Source: Platycnemis pennipes (taxonomy: Eukaryota > Arthropoda > Insecta > Odonata > Platycnemididae). Taken from it: a DNA stretch of 64,000 nucleotides. The translations under genes and the position numbers were made by a program. This document shows positions 1-10,239 of the stretch, one piece after another (position 1 is the stretch's first letter; each line of letters opens with the position of its first letter). The notes beneath the pieces are model-generated. The model worked only from the letters and a program-made list of their open reading frames with translations. It searched no databases and was not told the DNA's origin. The DNA lies in NCBI GenBank assembly GCA_933228895.1, contig OW121851.1, positions 114,969,271 through 115,033,270 on the forward strand, in the 5' to 3' direction.

Positions 1-219
1 CGTTCAACCCGCGCGAGTACCTTCGTTTACTGCCTCTACACAGTATCCCTAATGAGCCTCATGTCTTACGGCAGCAGCACGAATCAGATTCCTCTCGATC
101 TGACCTTAGTCTTGCCGGCAATTGTGTACCTACGGGAGACCATGGTGAGCTGCCTGATAATGGTCACCATTTTGAAGGTCCTCAGGAGTCAGTTCAGGAG
201 CATTAACGAGGAACATTAA
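1..219 (+). pseudogene. Gr unit A, 3' part of exon 1 (broken)
   Basis: The frame is open from the first base and encodes the end of a gustatory-receptor exon 1 (third and fourth membrane segments, with LMSYGSSTNQIPLDL and LIMVTILKVLRSQF). It closely matches exon 1 of unit C around 31,107-31,316. After the shared ...INEE residues it reads H and a stop (TAA 217-219), where unit C continues for about 42 more codons. Just past the stop the sequence joins intron sequence that in unit C lies about 1.3 kb further on, so a deletion removed the end of exon 1, intron 1 and exon 2. The 5' part lies outside the window. Confidence 0.85.
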
Positions 220-1993
220 TTAGGTGAGCTCAGACCCAAGATGAGTGAAATTTCATCACTATACCCCACGATCTTAGAATAGTACTGTTATACCACTAGT
301 ATTCTAAGATCGTGCTATAGCCCACCTCATACTAGAGCGATCATTAATTAAAAATATAACACTTTTACATCACCGTCAACAGTCATTAATCCTAATATTG
401 ATTTGAGTCAGATTTCCGCTCGAGTTTTTTACTGGCTCACGCCTTCATATTTATAATATTCTTTTCTTACAAGTCCTTTACTGTTTGATAAATGCATCTA
501 GGTCCTTTCTCACCAATCCATTATCCTTGTCTTGATCAGACTACCTTGATTCAATATACTTTACATAACATTTCATATTAAAAGGATATCCTCTTGTGTT
601 AGTGCCGCATCTTTGTTAGGAAAGGGAAGATGGGGAAGAAAGATGGGAGGGTACTAGCGACAAAATAAAATTTACTAAGGAAGTAACGAACGTAGGAAAA
701 TTCCATTCCTGGATATCTTTGTCATTAAAAAAGATGGAACATTTCGGCACACAGTGTTCAGAAAACCGACATTAACTAATAGGTAACTTGATACCGGTTC
801 ATCAACAACTGCGATAGGAATTACTTCCCAGAAGAGAGTCAAAAAATGGAATCTATCTTAAGCGTGAAAAGGCTCTACAACTGTCTAAATCGGGAATATT
901 TAGGGTATACTGAAGAAAAAAGGCAGACCCACCGTTCCAGAAGTGGGCAACACGGAGATCGAAAGCATAGAAGATCGGAAGAGAGTATTCCTTCCACACG
1001 TAAAAGGAACTACGGATAGAATAGGATAAAGCTGGCGAAAATTTCAAATCCTTCTAACCGCACGTACGGGCAAAATATCTTCTAAATTGCATCAAGGAAG
1101 GAACTCCACTTCAAAGAAGCATATGAAATATCATGAAGTAGTATATGAGGAAGTATATGAAATACCTCGTCAAACGTGCGGAAAGAAGCACATGGGTAAG
1201 ACAAGAAGATCTGCAAAAAATCAAATGGAGGAGCACCGAAGAACAATTCTTCTGGTGCAGATGGAAAAGCCGGCAGTAGCGGAGTATTAAGCATCCTTTT
1301 TGAAAATCGCCTAGTTCAACAGGCTTAAAACACGACTCAACCGTGAGGTCAAAGAAATAAATAAAGAAAAGAACTAATAGATGAGGGACGCTGGTGTCAG
1401 GGTCAGGATCACCCGCACGTGGGATCCAACCATCTCGATAAAATACTCCCTCCAACGGCTCCCTTCCTTCCACCTTTCTGCCGTCATCTTCCTTTGCTCC
1501 CACCTCATGTACACAGAATTAAGTTTCATTGGCAACCCGGAAGAAGCGACCAGCATCAGTCTGGAAACCTTGGGACTATCCCACAATTACGCGGCGATAA
1601 ACCGAGATATTCCTTTCGCAATGACCCGCGATGATTACGACGAATAGATTACACACTCCCAACTTTATCGTCAAGGTCTAAGTCGCCAGATTTCTCTTCC
1701 TTCCCATTTCGTTAGTTACTTGTCTCGTAGACGATAACACTTCCATAAAGATGCATTGTCTTCATCTTTATTCAAGTATATGAAACTTCGAATGGTTAAT
1801 GTCTTCACCCTTCTGTATCTCTTATCGTCCATGCCTCATAGACGTAACACACATCACGTATTAATATATTATTAATATGAATACGTGGGGTTTTATTTAA
1901 TGCCTTTTTGAATTATTAAGCCATCAGACTAGGGTTCTAAGAATACAGTCTTTACGCATTTTTAAAATGTATCTATTTCTATTTCATTCATAG
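220..1993 (+). other. Intron 2 remnant of Gr unit A
   Basis: Non-coding DNA that aligns with unit C intron 2 (about 32,610-33,750), for example the shared run TACTATACCCCACGAT near 260 and 32,615. Unit A carries about 525 extra bases (roughly 1,068-1,591) that C lacks; I recognise no element in them. The short open frames here show no family resemblance. Confidence 0.7.
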
Positions 1994-2062
1994 GCTAACC
2001 AGACGGCGAGAGCAGTTTCCAGAGCAATGATTAACTGCAACGACGAACAACTCCATATAAAG
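1994..2062 (+). CDS. Gr unit A exon 3
   Basis: A 69-nt exon (23 codons, phase 0 at both ends) between an AG acceptor (TTCATTCATAG) and a GTACGG donor. It encodes ANQTARAVSRAMINC..., the intracellular loop before the last membrane segment of an insect Gr. Unit C has the same exon with two amino-acid changes (Met to Leu, His to Gln). It has no stop or frameshift although the 5' half of unit A is broken. Confidence 0.75.
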
Positions 2063-2389
2063 GTACGGAATTATGTTTGCTCGTGAAGTCAATGCTATTG
2101 ATTAGTACAGCAATAATTTTTACGGTAAAAGATGACGATTGCTTCAGGAAGTACACTAGCATTTATTCCCAATATTTACTTTGTAAGGCAGTTGCACATA
2201 ATTTCAGCAGGGTATACAACTACCGGATTATTTTTAATGTCACACGCATGAAAATTTAGCGGTTACCGCAGATCAAAATCCATGAAAGATGCAAATAATG
2301 AAATAAAGATTTATTATATATTTTCCTGGGAATATGGTGAACAGAGACTACAATTTTACGTAGCTTTTCGATTTCTGTGTTGTCTAATG

Positions 2390-2640
2390 TTCACCTATGT
2401 TACTTTACTTTAACTGTGGCGACGGTAAGGTACTACGGTTACATTTTTTGTTACATAGAATCGACGATAATAACTAGAAATTTTAATTTTCCACTTAAAT
2501 CCTATATATAGGTCTAGAAAACGTGTAAATATAGCAGTGAATCATAAGGTAACAAGTGGCGTCAGGGATATGAATCTCCGAGGTCATTTGTTTAATGTAC
2601 CTTTATTCACCTCTAGGACATAATAATTTAAGTACACTAT
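2390..2640 (+). repeat. Intron-3 direct repeat, copy 1 (unit A)
   Basis: About 240 bp resembling 4,835-5,066 in the same orientation. Both contain TTTAACTGTGGC, a following GTAA-rich block, a run like CTTAAATCCTA/CTTATATCCTA, then GATATGA and ACCTCTAG. The second copy leads into exon 4; this copy leads into the Helitron. Unit C has the same pair at about 34,130-34,380 and 38,670-38,880. Confidence 0.6.
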
Positions 2641-2659
2641 AGGGTGCTATAGGCTACAT

Positions 2660-4640
2660 AAAAAAAGGCTCAGGGAACCATAAGTCCCAAAACAAGGCCC
2701 TTTCGCAATTTTCATGGCCTATGCTAAGCGTTAGGTTCGATGAAGTGGTTTCTTATTGCTACTACGTCACGTTGCAGTATCCAGTTCTCTGGAAGGGGCG
2801 GGATTGTTATCATTTTGTTATTTCTATGGTTAACCCAAATACCAATCGAACAATGAGCACGTAGGTATCATCCATGGATTTTTACGCCTACATGATGATG
2901 ATTCGAAAAGAAAAATTTGATAACTTACAAAGATACAAACATCTTTTAAACATATTTATGGTTGACATGCACGCAAAAAATGAAATTGATCGACTTCTAT
3001 ACATCAAATTGAATCAAGGTAAATTTAGAGCTGAGAGCTACGATAATGTACAGGTTGCGATGGTTAATGATGATGATCTTTCCGCTAAATATGTTATGAA
3101 GACAAATTATAATATCACCTTAAAGCTTCGTTAGATCTCCGCGTTATTTAAATGAGAGGGCACAAGATTTGCTGACCTATGCCAAACACTACGGCCGCCC
3201 TGAAATTTTTTATAATTATGACAATCAGCCGTAATTGGCCACAGATTTTACAATCACTTCTCCCAGCTCAGAAAGCAACTGATAGGTATGACATTGTATC
3301 ACGTGTTTTTAGTCAAAGTTTTTTGCAGCGGTAATAATTAAGGGTGAAATATTTGGAACTGTCAGGAGCTGGATTAACACAGTGGAATGGCAAAAGCGCT
3401 GACTATCTGGCATTCATCCTCTTATCTGGTTATGTGATAAAATTCACCCTCGACAGATTGACAAAATCATTAATTCTGAAATACTTAATCCTGCCACTGA
3501 TCCGGTGCTCAAGTACATGGTGCACGGTCCTAGCTAGGCTATCAATTAAAGATTCCCTTGCATGAAAAACGGCAAGTGCACCAAGAAGTATCCAAAGGCT
3601 GACACACAAACTAAAGACGATGAGTACCCTTCGTATCGAAGGCGTAGTCCAGCTGATGGTGGGTTTACAGGCCAAATCAACATTGCAGCTGCTGGTAATG
3701 CCTATGTTGACATATACAATCGTTAGATAGTGCCCTTTAGCCCGATTTTACTGTAAATGTTTAATGGGCAAATAAGCAGTGAAGTTTGTAACTCTGTAAA
3801 AGCAATCAAATATGTTTGCAGGTACGTTCACAAGGGATGTGATCAAGCAGTGCTCAACTTAGTCAAAGACGCTGCACCAGAAATCAAGAGAGATGAGGTG
3901 ACTAATGTTCAATCTGGTCGCTACTTAAGTAATGACGAGGCTGCTTGGCGTACTTTTCGTTCCCCAATTCATGTCAGAAATATTGCAGTCGCTCATCTTT
4001 CGGTCCATCTTGGCAACGGTCAGCGTTTGTACTTTACTGCAAACAATATTCAGAAAAGATTTCAAAATCCTCCATCAACCACACTTACCACTTTTTTCAA
4101 TCTGTTTCACGAAGATGAGTTAGAAAAAACACTTCTTTACCATGAGGTTCCTCACTGTTACACTTTAGACGCCTTCAGGAAACAGTTCAAGCGTTGTCTT
4201 CGGGGGAAACCAGTCAACGGCCATCCAGACCTTTACTACTCTGATGTTCTGGGACGTGTATACACCGTACATCCAGCAATTTTATAATGTTACTGCCCCC
4301 GTTTGCTCCTCCATAAAGGTCAGGGACCATCTTATATCCAACACCTAAGGACCGTAAACAACCACGAGTATGATGCCTACAGAAAAGGTTGCGATGCTCT
4401 CGGGCTTCTTGAAAGAGACAATTAAGAATCCAAAATGAAAGATGCCGTTCTGACCCGCTGAGCTTTTTGCCTCCGTCATCTGTTCGCTGTCTTGATCAGC
4501 ACTTGTGGAAGTGTGTGGAATCAGCTGAAAACATCTTTTACCGTCATCGACAAAATAACCTCGACCTTAATTTCAATGACATTATACATACAAAGGCACG
4601 ACCTTCCATTCAAAACCTGGTTAAATCAATGTGAGGGAGG
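2660..4640 (+). mobile_element. Helitron fragment in intron 3 of Gr unit A
   Basis: A decayed autonomous Helitron. Translations in shifting frames match the Helitron-like N-terminal (Rep) region: FYAYMMMIRKEK, then VDMHAKNEIDRLLYIKLNQ, then NWPQILQSL and DIVSRVF. The longest open piece follows at 3,757-4,287. Stops and frame changes rule out a working protein. The helicase half present in unit C is missing; near 4,640 the element joins ordinary intron sequence (TTTCCTTTTCGTAAATTAAA), which in C lies beyond the Helitron at about 38,470. Element ends were not resolved. Confidence 0.8.
3757..4287 (+). pseudogene. Helitron Rep-domain remnant
   Basis: An open stretch of 176 codons without a stop. 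It contains VCNSVKAIKYVCRYVHKG (the Tyr...Tyr-x-x-Lys region of Helitron Rep proteins), SGRYLSNDEAAWR, HLSVHLGNGQRLYFT, TLLYHEVPHCYTLDAFRK and LGRVYTVHP. This order is characteristic of Helitron replicase-helicase proteins, which nick and copy the element by rolling circle. It is only a fragment: the upstream part is frameshifted and the helicase part absent. Confidence 0.8.
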
Positions 4641-4834
4641 GAGGGAAGTTTCCTTTTCGTAAATTAAATCCAAGATAAGAAAGTCAGATCCCCTTCTGCA
4701 CATAGAACTACATTATTATTCCTAACATTTATTCTTCCTGTTAAGATCCACCGGGCATACTGCCATTAGGCATGCATATGTGTGTGTATGTATGTGTGTA
4801 TATACATATTTTTATAGGGGTATATTCTATAAGT

Positions 4835-5066
4835 TCACCTGTGTCCATATACTTTAACTGTGGCAACGGTAAAATACTGCGATTACATTTTCATTACAAT
4901 TTTAATTTACAACTTATATCCTAAATATAGATATATATTAAGAAAACATGAAAAAATATCAGAGTATTAATAGGTAACATGTGACCTGAGCGATATGATG
5001 CTTCGTCGTGATTAATTTAATTCACCTTACTTTACCTCTAGCTCTCAGAATAATTTCAGTTTTTTT
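4835..5066 (+). repeat. Intron-3 direct repeat, copy 2 (unit A)
   Basis: Partner of the repeat at 2,390-2,640. It lies directly in front of exon 4 and supplies that exon's pyrimidine tract. A short TG-rich microsatellite (4,775-4,800) precedes it. Confidence 0.6.
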
Positions 5067-5075
5067 TCTTCACAG

Positions 5076-5165
5076 CTAAAGGAGTTCTCTCTTCAACTGA
5101 TCCATACGAAGGTGAACTTCACGGCGTGCGATTTGTTCAAAATAGAGAAAAGTTTATTCACATCG
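5076..5165 (+). CDS. Gr unit A exon 4
   Basis: A 90-nt phase-0 exon after TTTTTTTTCTTCACAG and before GTAAGG. It encodes LKEFSLQLIHTKVNFTACDL followed by FKIEKSLFTS, which is the Gr segment leading into the seventh membrane helix. It differs from unit C exon 4 (38,906-38,995) at one synonymous base. Confidence 0.8.
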
Positions 5166-5891
5166 GTAAGGTTAATGTATGCATTACACGCTTCTAATTT
5201 CACTAATGTTACTGCAATTACTTCAGCTCTAGTTAATGAAGGATTCATATACTCTCACGTCCAATTTAAGTAATCGCCATTTAAATATTTATGAAGTTCA
5301 ACTTTTATTAGAAAACGCACTATTACTCAGAAACTAACATAAATAATGCATGTTTCTAAAATATTGAGGTGGAACATTATCCAATTATTAGATTATTAAT
5401 TATAAAATTCAATCTAAAGGAGTTTGAAAGGACGGAGTCATTTAATATAAATTAAAATAAATTGAAAGGTAATTTTTGTAATCTGAACGCCCCGCTAATA
5501 AAGACCTTGTGCCTTCTTTCCTGTTCTGTTACATCTTTTTCACAATGAGAGACAATTTCTTTCCTCGTCTTCTGATAATTCGTTTATTAAATGATTTATA
5601 ACTCTAGATATTAGCGATTACAAAATTTAACACTGCTTAGTTTCATCATTTCATCTTCTTTAGAGGAGAGGAGATAATTGACATGAATAAAGTCAAATTT
5701 GAAATCTGCACCACGGTATTTGAGAATATCTAAACACATACTTTCTCACATTAAATACATTTTCAAAGACAAAATAGAGCTGGTCACAGGTTAAAGTCAA
5801 ATACTTCTATCGATTTAGCTTTTCTGTGAATTGAATATAAAGATAGTGGAAATAAGCGAAGAGATTGATGCTGAAAAAATTTCTCTTTCAG
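5166..5891 (+). other. Intron 4 of Gr unit A
   Basis: 726 bp of AT-rich intron, exactly the length of intron 4 in unit C (38,996-39,721) and nearly the same in sequence. No other feature seen. Confidence 0.75.
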
Positions 5892-6011
5892 ATGGGAGCA
5901 ACCATCGTAACATATTTTGTCATAATTATCCAGTTCCAGATGGCGGATGTTTCTGAACCAACAACTCAACCAATGGCTAATGAAACTTTTGATTTACATT
6001 TAGGAGCATAA
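5892..6011 (+). CDS. Gr unit A exon 5 with TYxxxxxQF motif
   Basis: Last exon, opened by CTCTTTCAG, phase 0, 39 codons then TAA. It begins MGATIVTYFVIIIQFQ and so carries the TYhhhhhQF signature of insect gustatory receptors in the seventh helix. The tail is acidic with a possible N-glycosylation-like NET. An AATAAA at 6,070 lies about 60 bp after the stop and is conserved in unit C. This supports a once-functional gene end, though unit A as a whole looks like a pseudogene. Confidence 0.85.
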   Translation: MGATIVTYFVIIIQFQMADVSEPTTQPMANETFDLHLGA

Positions 6012-6069
6012 AGCTAATCTCAATATCACTGTTTAGTTTTGATATGTATCTTTGTGAGATTACAAATTT

Positions 6070-6075
6070 AATAAA
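6070..6075 (+). terminator. Candidate poly(A) signal of Gr unit A
   Basis: AATAAA about 60 bp past the stop; the same hexamer occurs at the same distance in unit C (39,899-39,904). Confidence 0.5.
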
Positions 6076-6289
6076 AAACAAGGAAACGAACATGACAAAA
6101 TGAAAGGAGAAAACTCTACCCCTTCAAACGAGCACTAGTTTTAAATTTTTTAAACGGAGATTCAATTGCTTAAGTCCTTTCGCTTCACCCACAACCTCTT
6201 TTACTTTGAATATAAAGAAAAACTGAAATGAAGGAGATAAAAAAATATTAAATGATGTACAATTCATATTTTATTTGAAAAGACGGTTT

Positions 6290-6860
6290 CAATAACGATA
6301 TACACGGTTGAGATGATCGGGATCGTTTCCCAGAAATTGCTCTAGGCTTCCCCTGATCCCGAACATGTTGCACATGTGCTGGTATACGTCACACTTAGAC
6401 AGGATAAGTCGCACGCTAAGAGGAGAATCGCACTCGTTACAAAGAAGTGGTACCTCCTATTCGGAGAAGTGTTAGCATTGGGTCAGGCGCCAATGACCCA
6501 CTGCTATGCACTTATGCCGTAGAGCACACTGACCGTGTGATGGCAACCTCTGGCGTCTTGCTCCTGACGGATGTGGGCCACACAGACGAAGTAAGTTTTA
6601 CGGGTAGAAACTTATTATACGTCACGTTCTTCCAACATGCCCTATACTGGTGTTGACTACCTTACGCAAGGAAGCCTGAAAAATCTGGTGAGGTACCAAC
6701 AGCGAAGCCTGTGCTGGTATATGAAGAGGTGCCTTCGCAGATGCGCCGGGCTTCTCGTTTCCACCTCTTCCCACACGCCCGGTACCATTGAAAGGATATC
6801 TCGTTACCTTTTCTATAAAGAGATACAATAGTTGAATGCATGGCTTGAACAATAAATTGC
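6290..6860 (-). pseudogene. RNase H LINE relic, C-terminal part
   Basis: The minus strand gives GRVGRGGNEKPGASAKAPLH and VPHQIFQASLRKVVNTSIGH. These align with WVPGHVGIAGNERADILAKD and the following residues of the better copy at 8,767-10,230. It is the end of an RNase H domain plus the C-terminal tail of an I/R1-type LINE, with many frameshifts. The insertion marks where similarity between Gr units A and C stops (6,283 / 40,117). Confidence 0.75.
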
Positions 6861-6924
6861 ATGGGAGAAAATCCGAAAATCAATTGAAGTGCACTTATTG
6901 AGACAGTACAACTGACAAAAAACA

Positions 6925-7060
6925 CCCATGCCCTGGACAGGTAAGTTTTACCCAGGTGGGACCCAAACCCGCGAACTTCGGAATAGCAGGCGAGGACTTA
7001 ACCCCGCCTCCACCGAGGCCGGCAGATATAAATAAGATGGCCGAGGCCGGTATAATATAA
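6925..7060 (-). mobile_element. tRNA-derived SINE relic
   Basis: The minus strand reads GGCCTCGGTGGAGGCGGGG, then CTCGCCTGCTA, then CGCGGGTTTGGGTCCCACC. This is a tRNA-like order with a recognisable B box (GGTTTGGGTCC for GGTTCGANTCC). It cannot be a working tRNA because the arms do not pair well. The end carries a 27-bp direct repeat (CCGAGGCCGG...ATATAAATAAGAT, at 7,014 and 7,042). Confidence 0.6.
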
Positions 7061-7069
7061 ATAAGATTT

Positions 7070-7720
7070 CCTGAATAAACGTTTGCATTTTACGACACTG
7101 TATAGCAGTATTTTATTCATAAGAATTACGTTTAATTCGGTGGCAAAATTTAATTTCCTTAAGAAAGTTATTATATCCGTCCACCTTGGCTTCGTCATCT
7201 GATAAAATATTCTTTACGTCCGCATCAATAAGAAATTTTCGCGGGTGCTCTCGTATTTTCTGCATTAAACGTGGACATGTCTTACTGCTAGAAAGGACCC
7301 AAAGTATTCGCATAGTTGGTACTCTTTATGTGATGTGAAAAGAAATTTGTGGGTAAGAGCTGTGTGCCAATTCTCCTGCCTATTACGACTTATTCCCTTC
7401 TATTTTACCGGTTAGATGATAGCCTCGGAGACAACCGCTTTGACTGTCCCCAACGTATTTTAGGTTTAGTTCCCCCATGACCTTTGCCATTGATACTTAA
7501 GTATTTGAATAAAATTTGTGTTGAAGTCATCGACCGTAATATAGGCAAACTACACGTCACGTTTACCAACGCTTTTTTTCTGCGTAGTCTTATTTTTCAT
7601 TGCCTGAGATCCCTACTTGACCTGGACACCATGTTAGTGACGCTCACCTTCAGATTGTAATCTTAATATCATTTTGTGAATTTCTTGTGTGATTATGTCC
7701 TGAAGGGAGTAGGTGGCGCT
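7070..7720. other. Unassigned
   Basis: About 650 bp with short open frames only. I recognise no gene or element. Confidence 0.5.
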
Positions 7721-8525
7721 AGACTATAAACCGCTCAGAGAATCAGAACAAATTATATAAGGTGACTCCTTCGCTTCTATGCTGTCCAAGGCCATCTTAA
7801 TCGCGAGTGTCTCAGCGGTCAAAATACTACATAATGGATGCAGCGTTACTTGAACGGTCGACAGTTAGATATGAAGAAACAGGCAGTAGAAGTTTCACAT
7901 CTAGACTCATCTGCATGAACAGGGGTTTTTCCGCTATATTTATCTAGAAGTTCCAAAGATGAGGATTTCATTACCAACGGAGTGCTTGCAGCTTTACAGC
8001 TTGATGCCAGGCTGAGATTCACTCCAGATTGAAGGATTCTCCAGGGTGGGCTCTTCGGGAATCCGAAATTCAGAATCCTCGGAAGATCCAGTCATACCTC
8101 AGAAAAAAAAATAAAAAAAACGTATCCCTAAGGGTGGTGTCATTCTATCTCGGCTTGGATTCTACTGTAAGAACTCCCATGATAGTACATATGTCACGAG
8201 GTCTTCGATCAAATCAAAGGCAAGTGAAGCAAGCTTATCCATAATGAAACACCCGCAGTCCAGTGTGGACCGCACTTATGCCCTATGAAGAGTGAGCATG
8301 GACTTACGGTCGGCTCCCCAGGAATGATTGGTGAGATATTCCAAATTTTTTTTTAAGCCGCGTTCTTTTAAAAATCTCATGTGTCCCGCCAATACAGATA
8401 AGAATCTAGCACAAGCCCGAGAAAGAGTACGAATGTCACAAGCTTTAGGTTTTCACTACCAAGTTTTATATATGGCTAAGGGATACAAGCCTCTCATTCG
8501 GTGAAAGTGTACGCATTTAGTTTTT
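7720..8525 (-). pseudogene. RNase H LINE relic, RT thumb to RNase H
   Basis: In broken minus-strand frames I read KCVHFHRM, then HSWGADRKSMLTLHRA (RT C-terminal region), then TPVHADES (first RNase H aspartate region), then SILTAETLAIKMALDS and YIICSDSL (the Glu and second Asp regions). The order matches the copy at 8,767-10,230. It is an older, heavily mutated member of the same family, directly downstream of the next copy's 3' end on + coordinates. Confidence 0.75.
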
Positions 8526-8638
8526 TAGTTTAGTTGGGACAGGTATCATCGCCGATGCATCATGACACAGTGTGTCTATATTTTTGGCACTAGTAGCATC
8601 GTATTAGCGTCGGTAGTAGTAGTAGTGTTAGGTTTAAG

Positions 8639-8668
8639 GTGCGTCGACGGCCATGGTCATTCGCACCA
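8639..8668 (-). other. 3'-UTR hairpin of the RNase H LINE
   Basis: In LINE sense the arms are GGTGCG and CGCACC (perfect 6 bp), with inner GAC/GTC pairing. Versions recur at 11,678-11,708, about 26,396-26,425, 46,432-46,460 and about 51,289-51,305. Possibly the 3' structure bound by the element's reverse transcriptase; inferred. Confidence 0.5.
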
Positions 8669-8766
8669 TACGCAACCTAAAATGTCCACAGGATCAAAAT
8701 AACTAAACAGGCGTATTTACGAATTGTTACAAAAAACTTATTTAAACCATAAGAGGGCTGGACGGA

Positions 8767-10230
8767 TCAAATTTTGTTTAAAAGGCCTATATCTTTGAAG
8801 AATAAAATCACCTGGCTCAAGCGAGCAGGGTCGTCTCCGAGAACGTGTTCTAGGTCTCCCCTGATATCTAACGTATTACGCACTGCCCGGTGCTTAACAC
8901 ACTCCATCAGGAGGTGCCGAACAGTGAGAGGTGAGTCGCAATCTTCACAGCGCGGTGGAATTTTCTCTTCCGTGAAGAGAAAGGAGTGGGTCAGGGCGCA
9001 GTGCCCTATCCGCAAGCGTGTAACTACGACTTCCTCTCTTCGACTACTCCTAACGGAAGAGGGCCATGCCGATGCAACCGGTTTTACACACCGCAATTTA
9101 TTGTTGGCTGTGTTTGCCCACGCATTGTACCACTGCTGTTTTACTACTGTACTTAACGTACATCGGAGGTCTTCGCATGGTACCAGGGTATGCGCTTGTT
9201 CTGGGAGAAGCAAGGCATCCTTTGCCAATATATCTGCCCTCTCGTTTCCGGCAATTCCCACATGCCCAGGAACCCAAACGAACATGATATCAATTCCCTT
9301 CCTCTCAAGGGATAAGAGGGAAGACTGTATGTCCTGTACTATAGGGTGCATGGGGAAAAAGCAAGAGATGGAACCCAGGGAACTCATGGAGTCAGTGCAT
9401 ATGGCATAGGAGCCACCAGAACTTTTTATTCCATCCAAGGCCATCTTGATGGCCAGGAGTTCCGCTGTGCACACACTACACAATGAGCTTAGCCTGGCCT
9501 GGATGACTCCATGGTGGACGGAGGTAACTGCGCAGGCACATGCAGTGTCCGACCTTGAGCCATCCGTATATACGGGGATAAGGTCGGAGTGACTGCTTAA
9601 GAATTCTCGGAAAAGTTGCTGGTATTCCGATGCGGTGGTGCAATCTTTTCGCCGGCTATTTAGAACAGAGTAAACTTTAGGCCTTGGAATCAACCACGGT
9701 GGGTGGTTCGAATAACCGATACGGTAAACTTCCGGGAGCGTAATACGAGTGCTATCAATAAAATCTTTAAAACGTACACTCAGTGGCCTGGTAGACCTTG
9801 TCCTTGTGTTAAAAATTTCTAAAAATCTGGGTTTAAAAAGAATTTTAAAACAGGGGTGTGCCTTCGTGGTAAGGACTTTGGCAGCGTAGCTGCACATTAA
9901 AAGACTCCTCCGGCTCGAGAGCGGCGGCTCGCCAGCGTCGGCATAAATGCTCACAACCGGACTAGTCCTGAAGGCCCCAGTGGACAGCCGCAACCCCGCA
10001 TTGTGAATCGTCGTCAGAGGTCTCATGTACGACTCACGCCCCGAAGAATAGACAACTGAGCCGTAGTCGAGTCTAGAGCGGATAAGTGATCGGTAGAGCA
10101 GAAGCATCGTTTTGCGGTCTGCTCCCCATGTCGAATGGCTTAAAAATTTTAAAATGTTTAATGTCCGGTGACATTTAGTTCTTAACGCCTCCATGTGTTG
10201 CCGCCAATTCAGTCTATAGTCGAGCGTCAT
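8767..10230 (-). CDS. LINE ORF2 C-terminal: RT thumb + RNase H
   Basis: An open frame of 487 codons. Residues 1-90 are the end of a non-LTR reverse transcriptase (LNWRQHMEALRTKCHRTLN, HSTWGADRKTMLLLYRSLIR, SRLDYGSVVYSS). Residues about 215-340 are an RNase H1 fold with all expected acidic motifs: PVYTDGS (Asp), AELLAIKMALDG (Glu), AICTDSMSS (Asp) and WVPGHVGIAGNERADILAKD (His/Asp). The tail has RIGHCALTHSFL and a C-x2-C...H...C knuckle (PPRCEDCDSPLTVRHLLMEC). RT catalytic motifs and the endonuclease are absent, so it cannot move alone. RT plus RNase H without a protease points to the I/R1 group. The first Met is arbitrary because the element is truncated. Confidence 0.85.
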   Translation of the reverse strand: MTLDYRLNWRQHMEALRTKCHRTLNILKFLSHSTWGADRKTMLLLYRSLIRSRLDYGSVVYSSGRESYMRPLTTIHNAGLRLSTGAFRTSPVVSIYADAGEPPLSSRRSLLMCSYAAKVLTTKAHPCFKILFKPRFLEIFNTRTRSTRPLSVRFKDFIDSTRITLPEVYRIGYSNHPPWLIPRPKVYSVLNSRRKDCTTASEYQQLFREFLSSHSDLIPVYTDGSRSDTACACAVTSVHHGVIQARLSSLCSVCTAELLAIKMALDGIKSSGGSYAICTDSMSSLGSISCFFPMHPIVQDIQSSLLSLERKGIDIMFVWVPGHVGIAGNERADILAKDALLLPEQAHTLVPCEDLRCTLSTVVKQQWYNAWANTANNKLRCVKPVASAWPSSVRSSRREEVVVTRLRIGHCALTHSFLFTEEKIPPRCEDCDSPLTVRHLLMECVKHRAVRNTLDIRGDLEHVLGDDPARLSQVILFFKDIGLLNKI

Positions 10231-10239
10231 TCGACGGTA

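Larger units (their letters stand above)
8605..10238 (-). mobile_element. 5'-truncated I/R1-type LINE
   Basis: The best-preserved member of the RNase H LINE family. It keeps the end of the reverse transcriptase, the RNase H domain and the 3' UTR, and stops abruptly near 10,238, as expected of 5' truncation. The 3' UTR contains a hairpin (8,639-8,668) and ends in (ACT)n (minus sense) near 8,615-8,632, which I take as the element tail. Confidence 0.8.

Noticed and set aside
8774..9409. 211-codon plus-strand open frame
   Set aside because: It is the complement of the RNase H region read on the minus strand.
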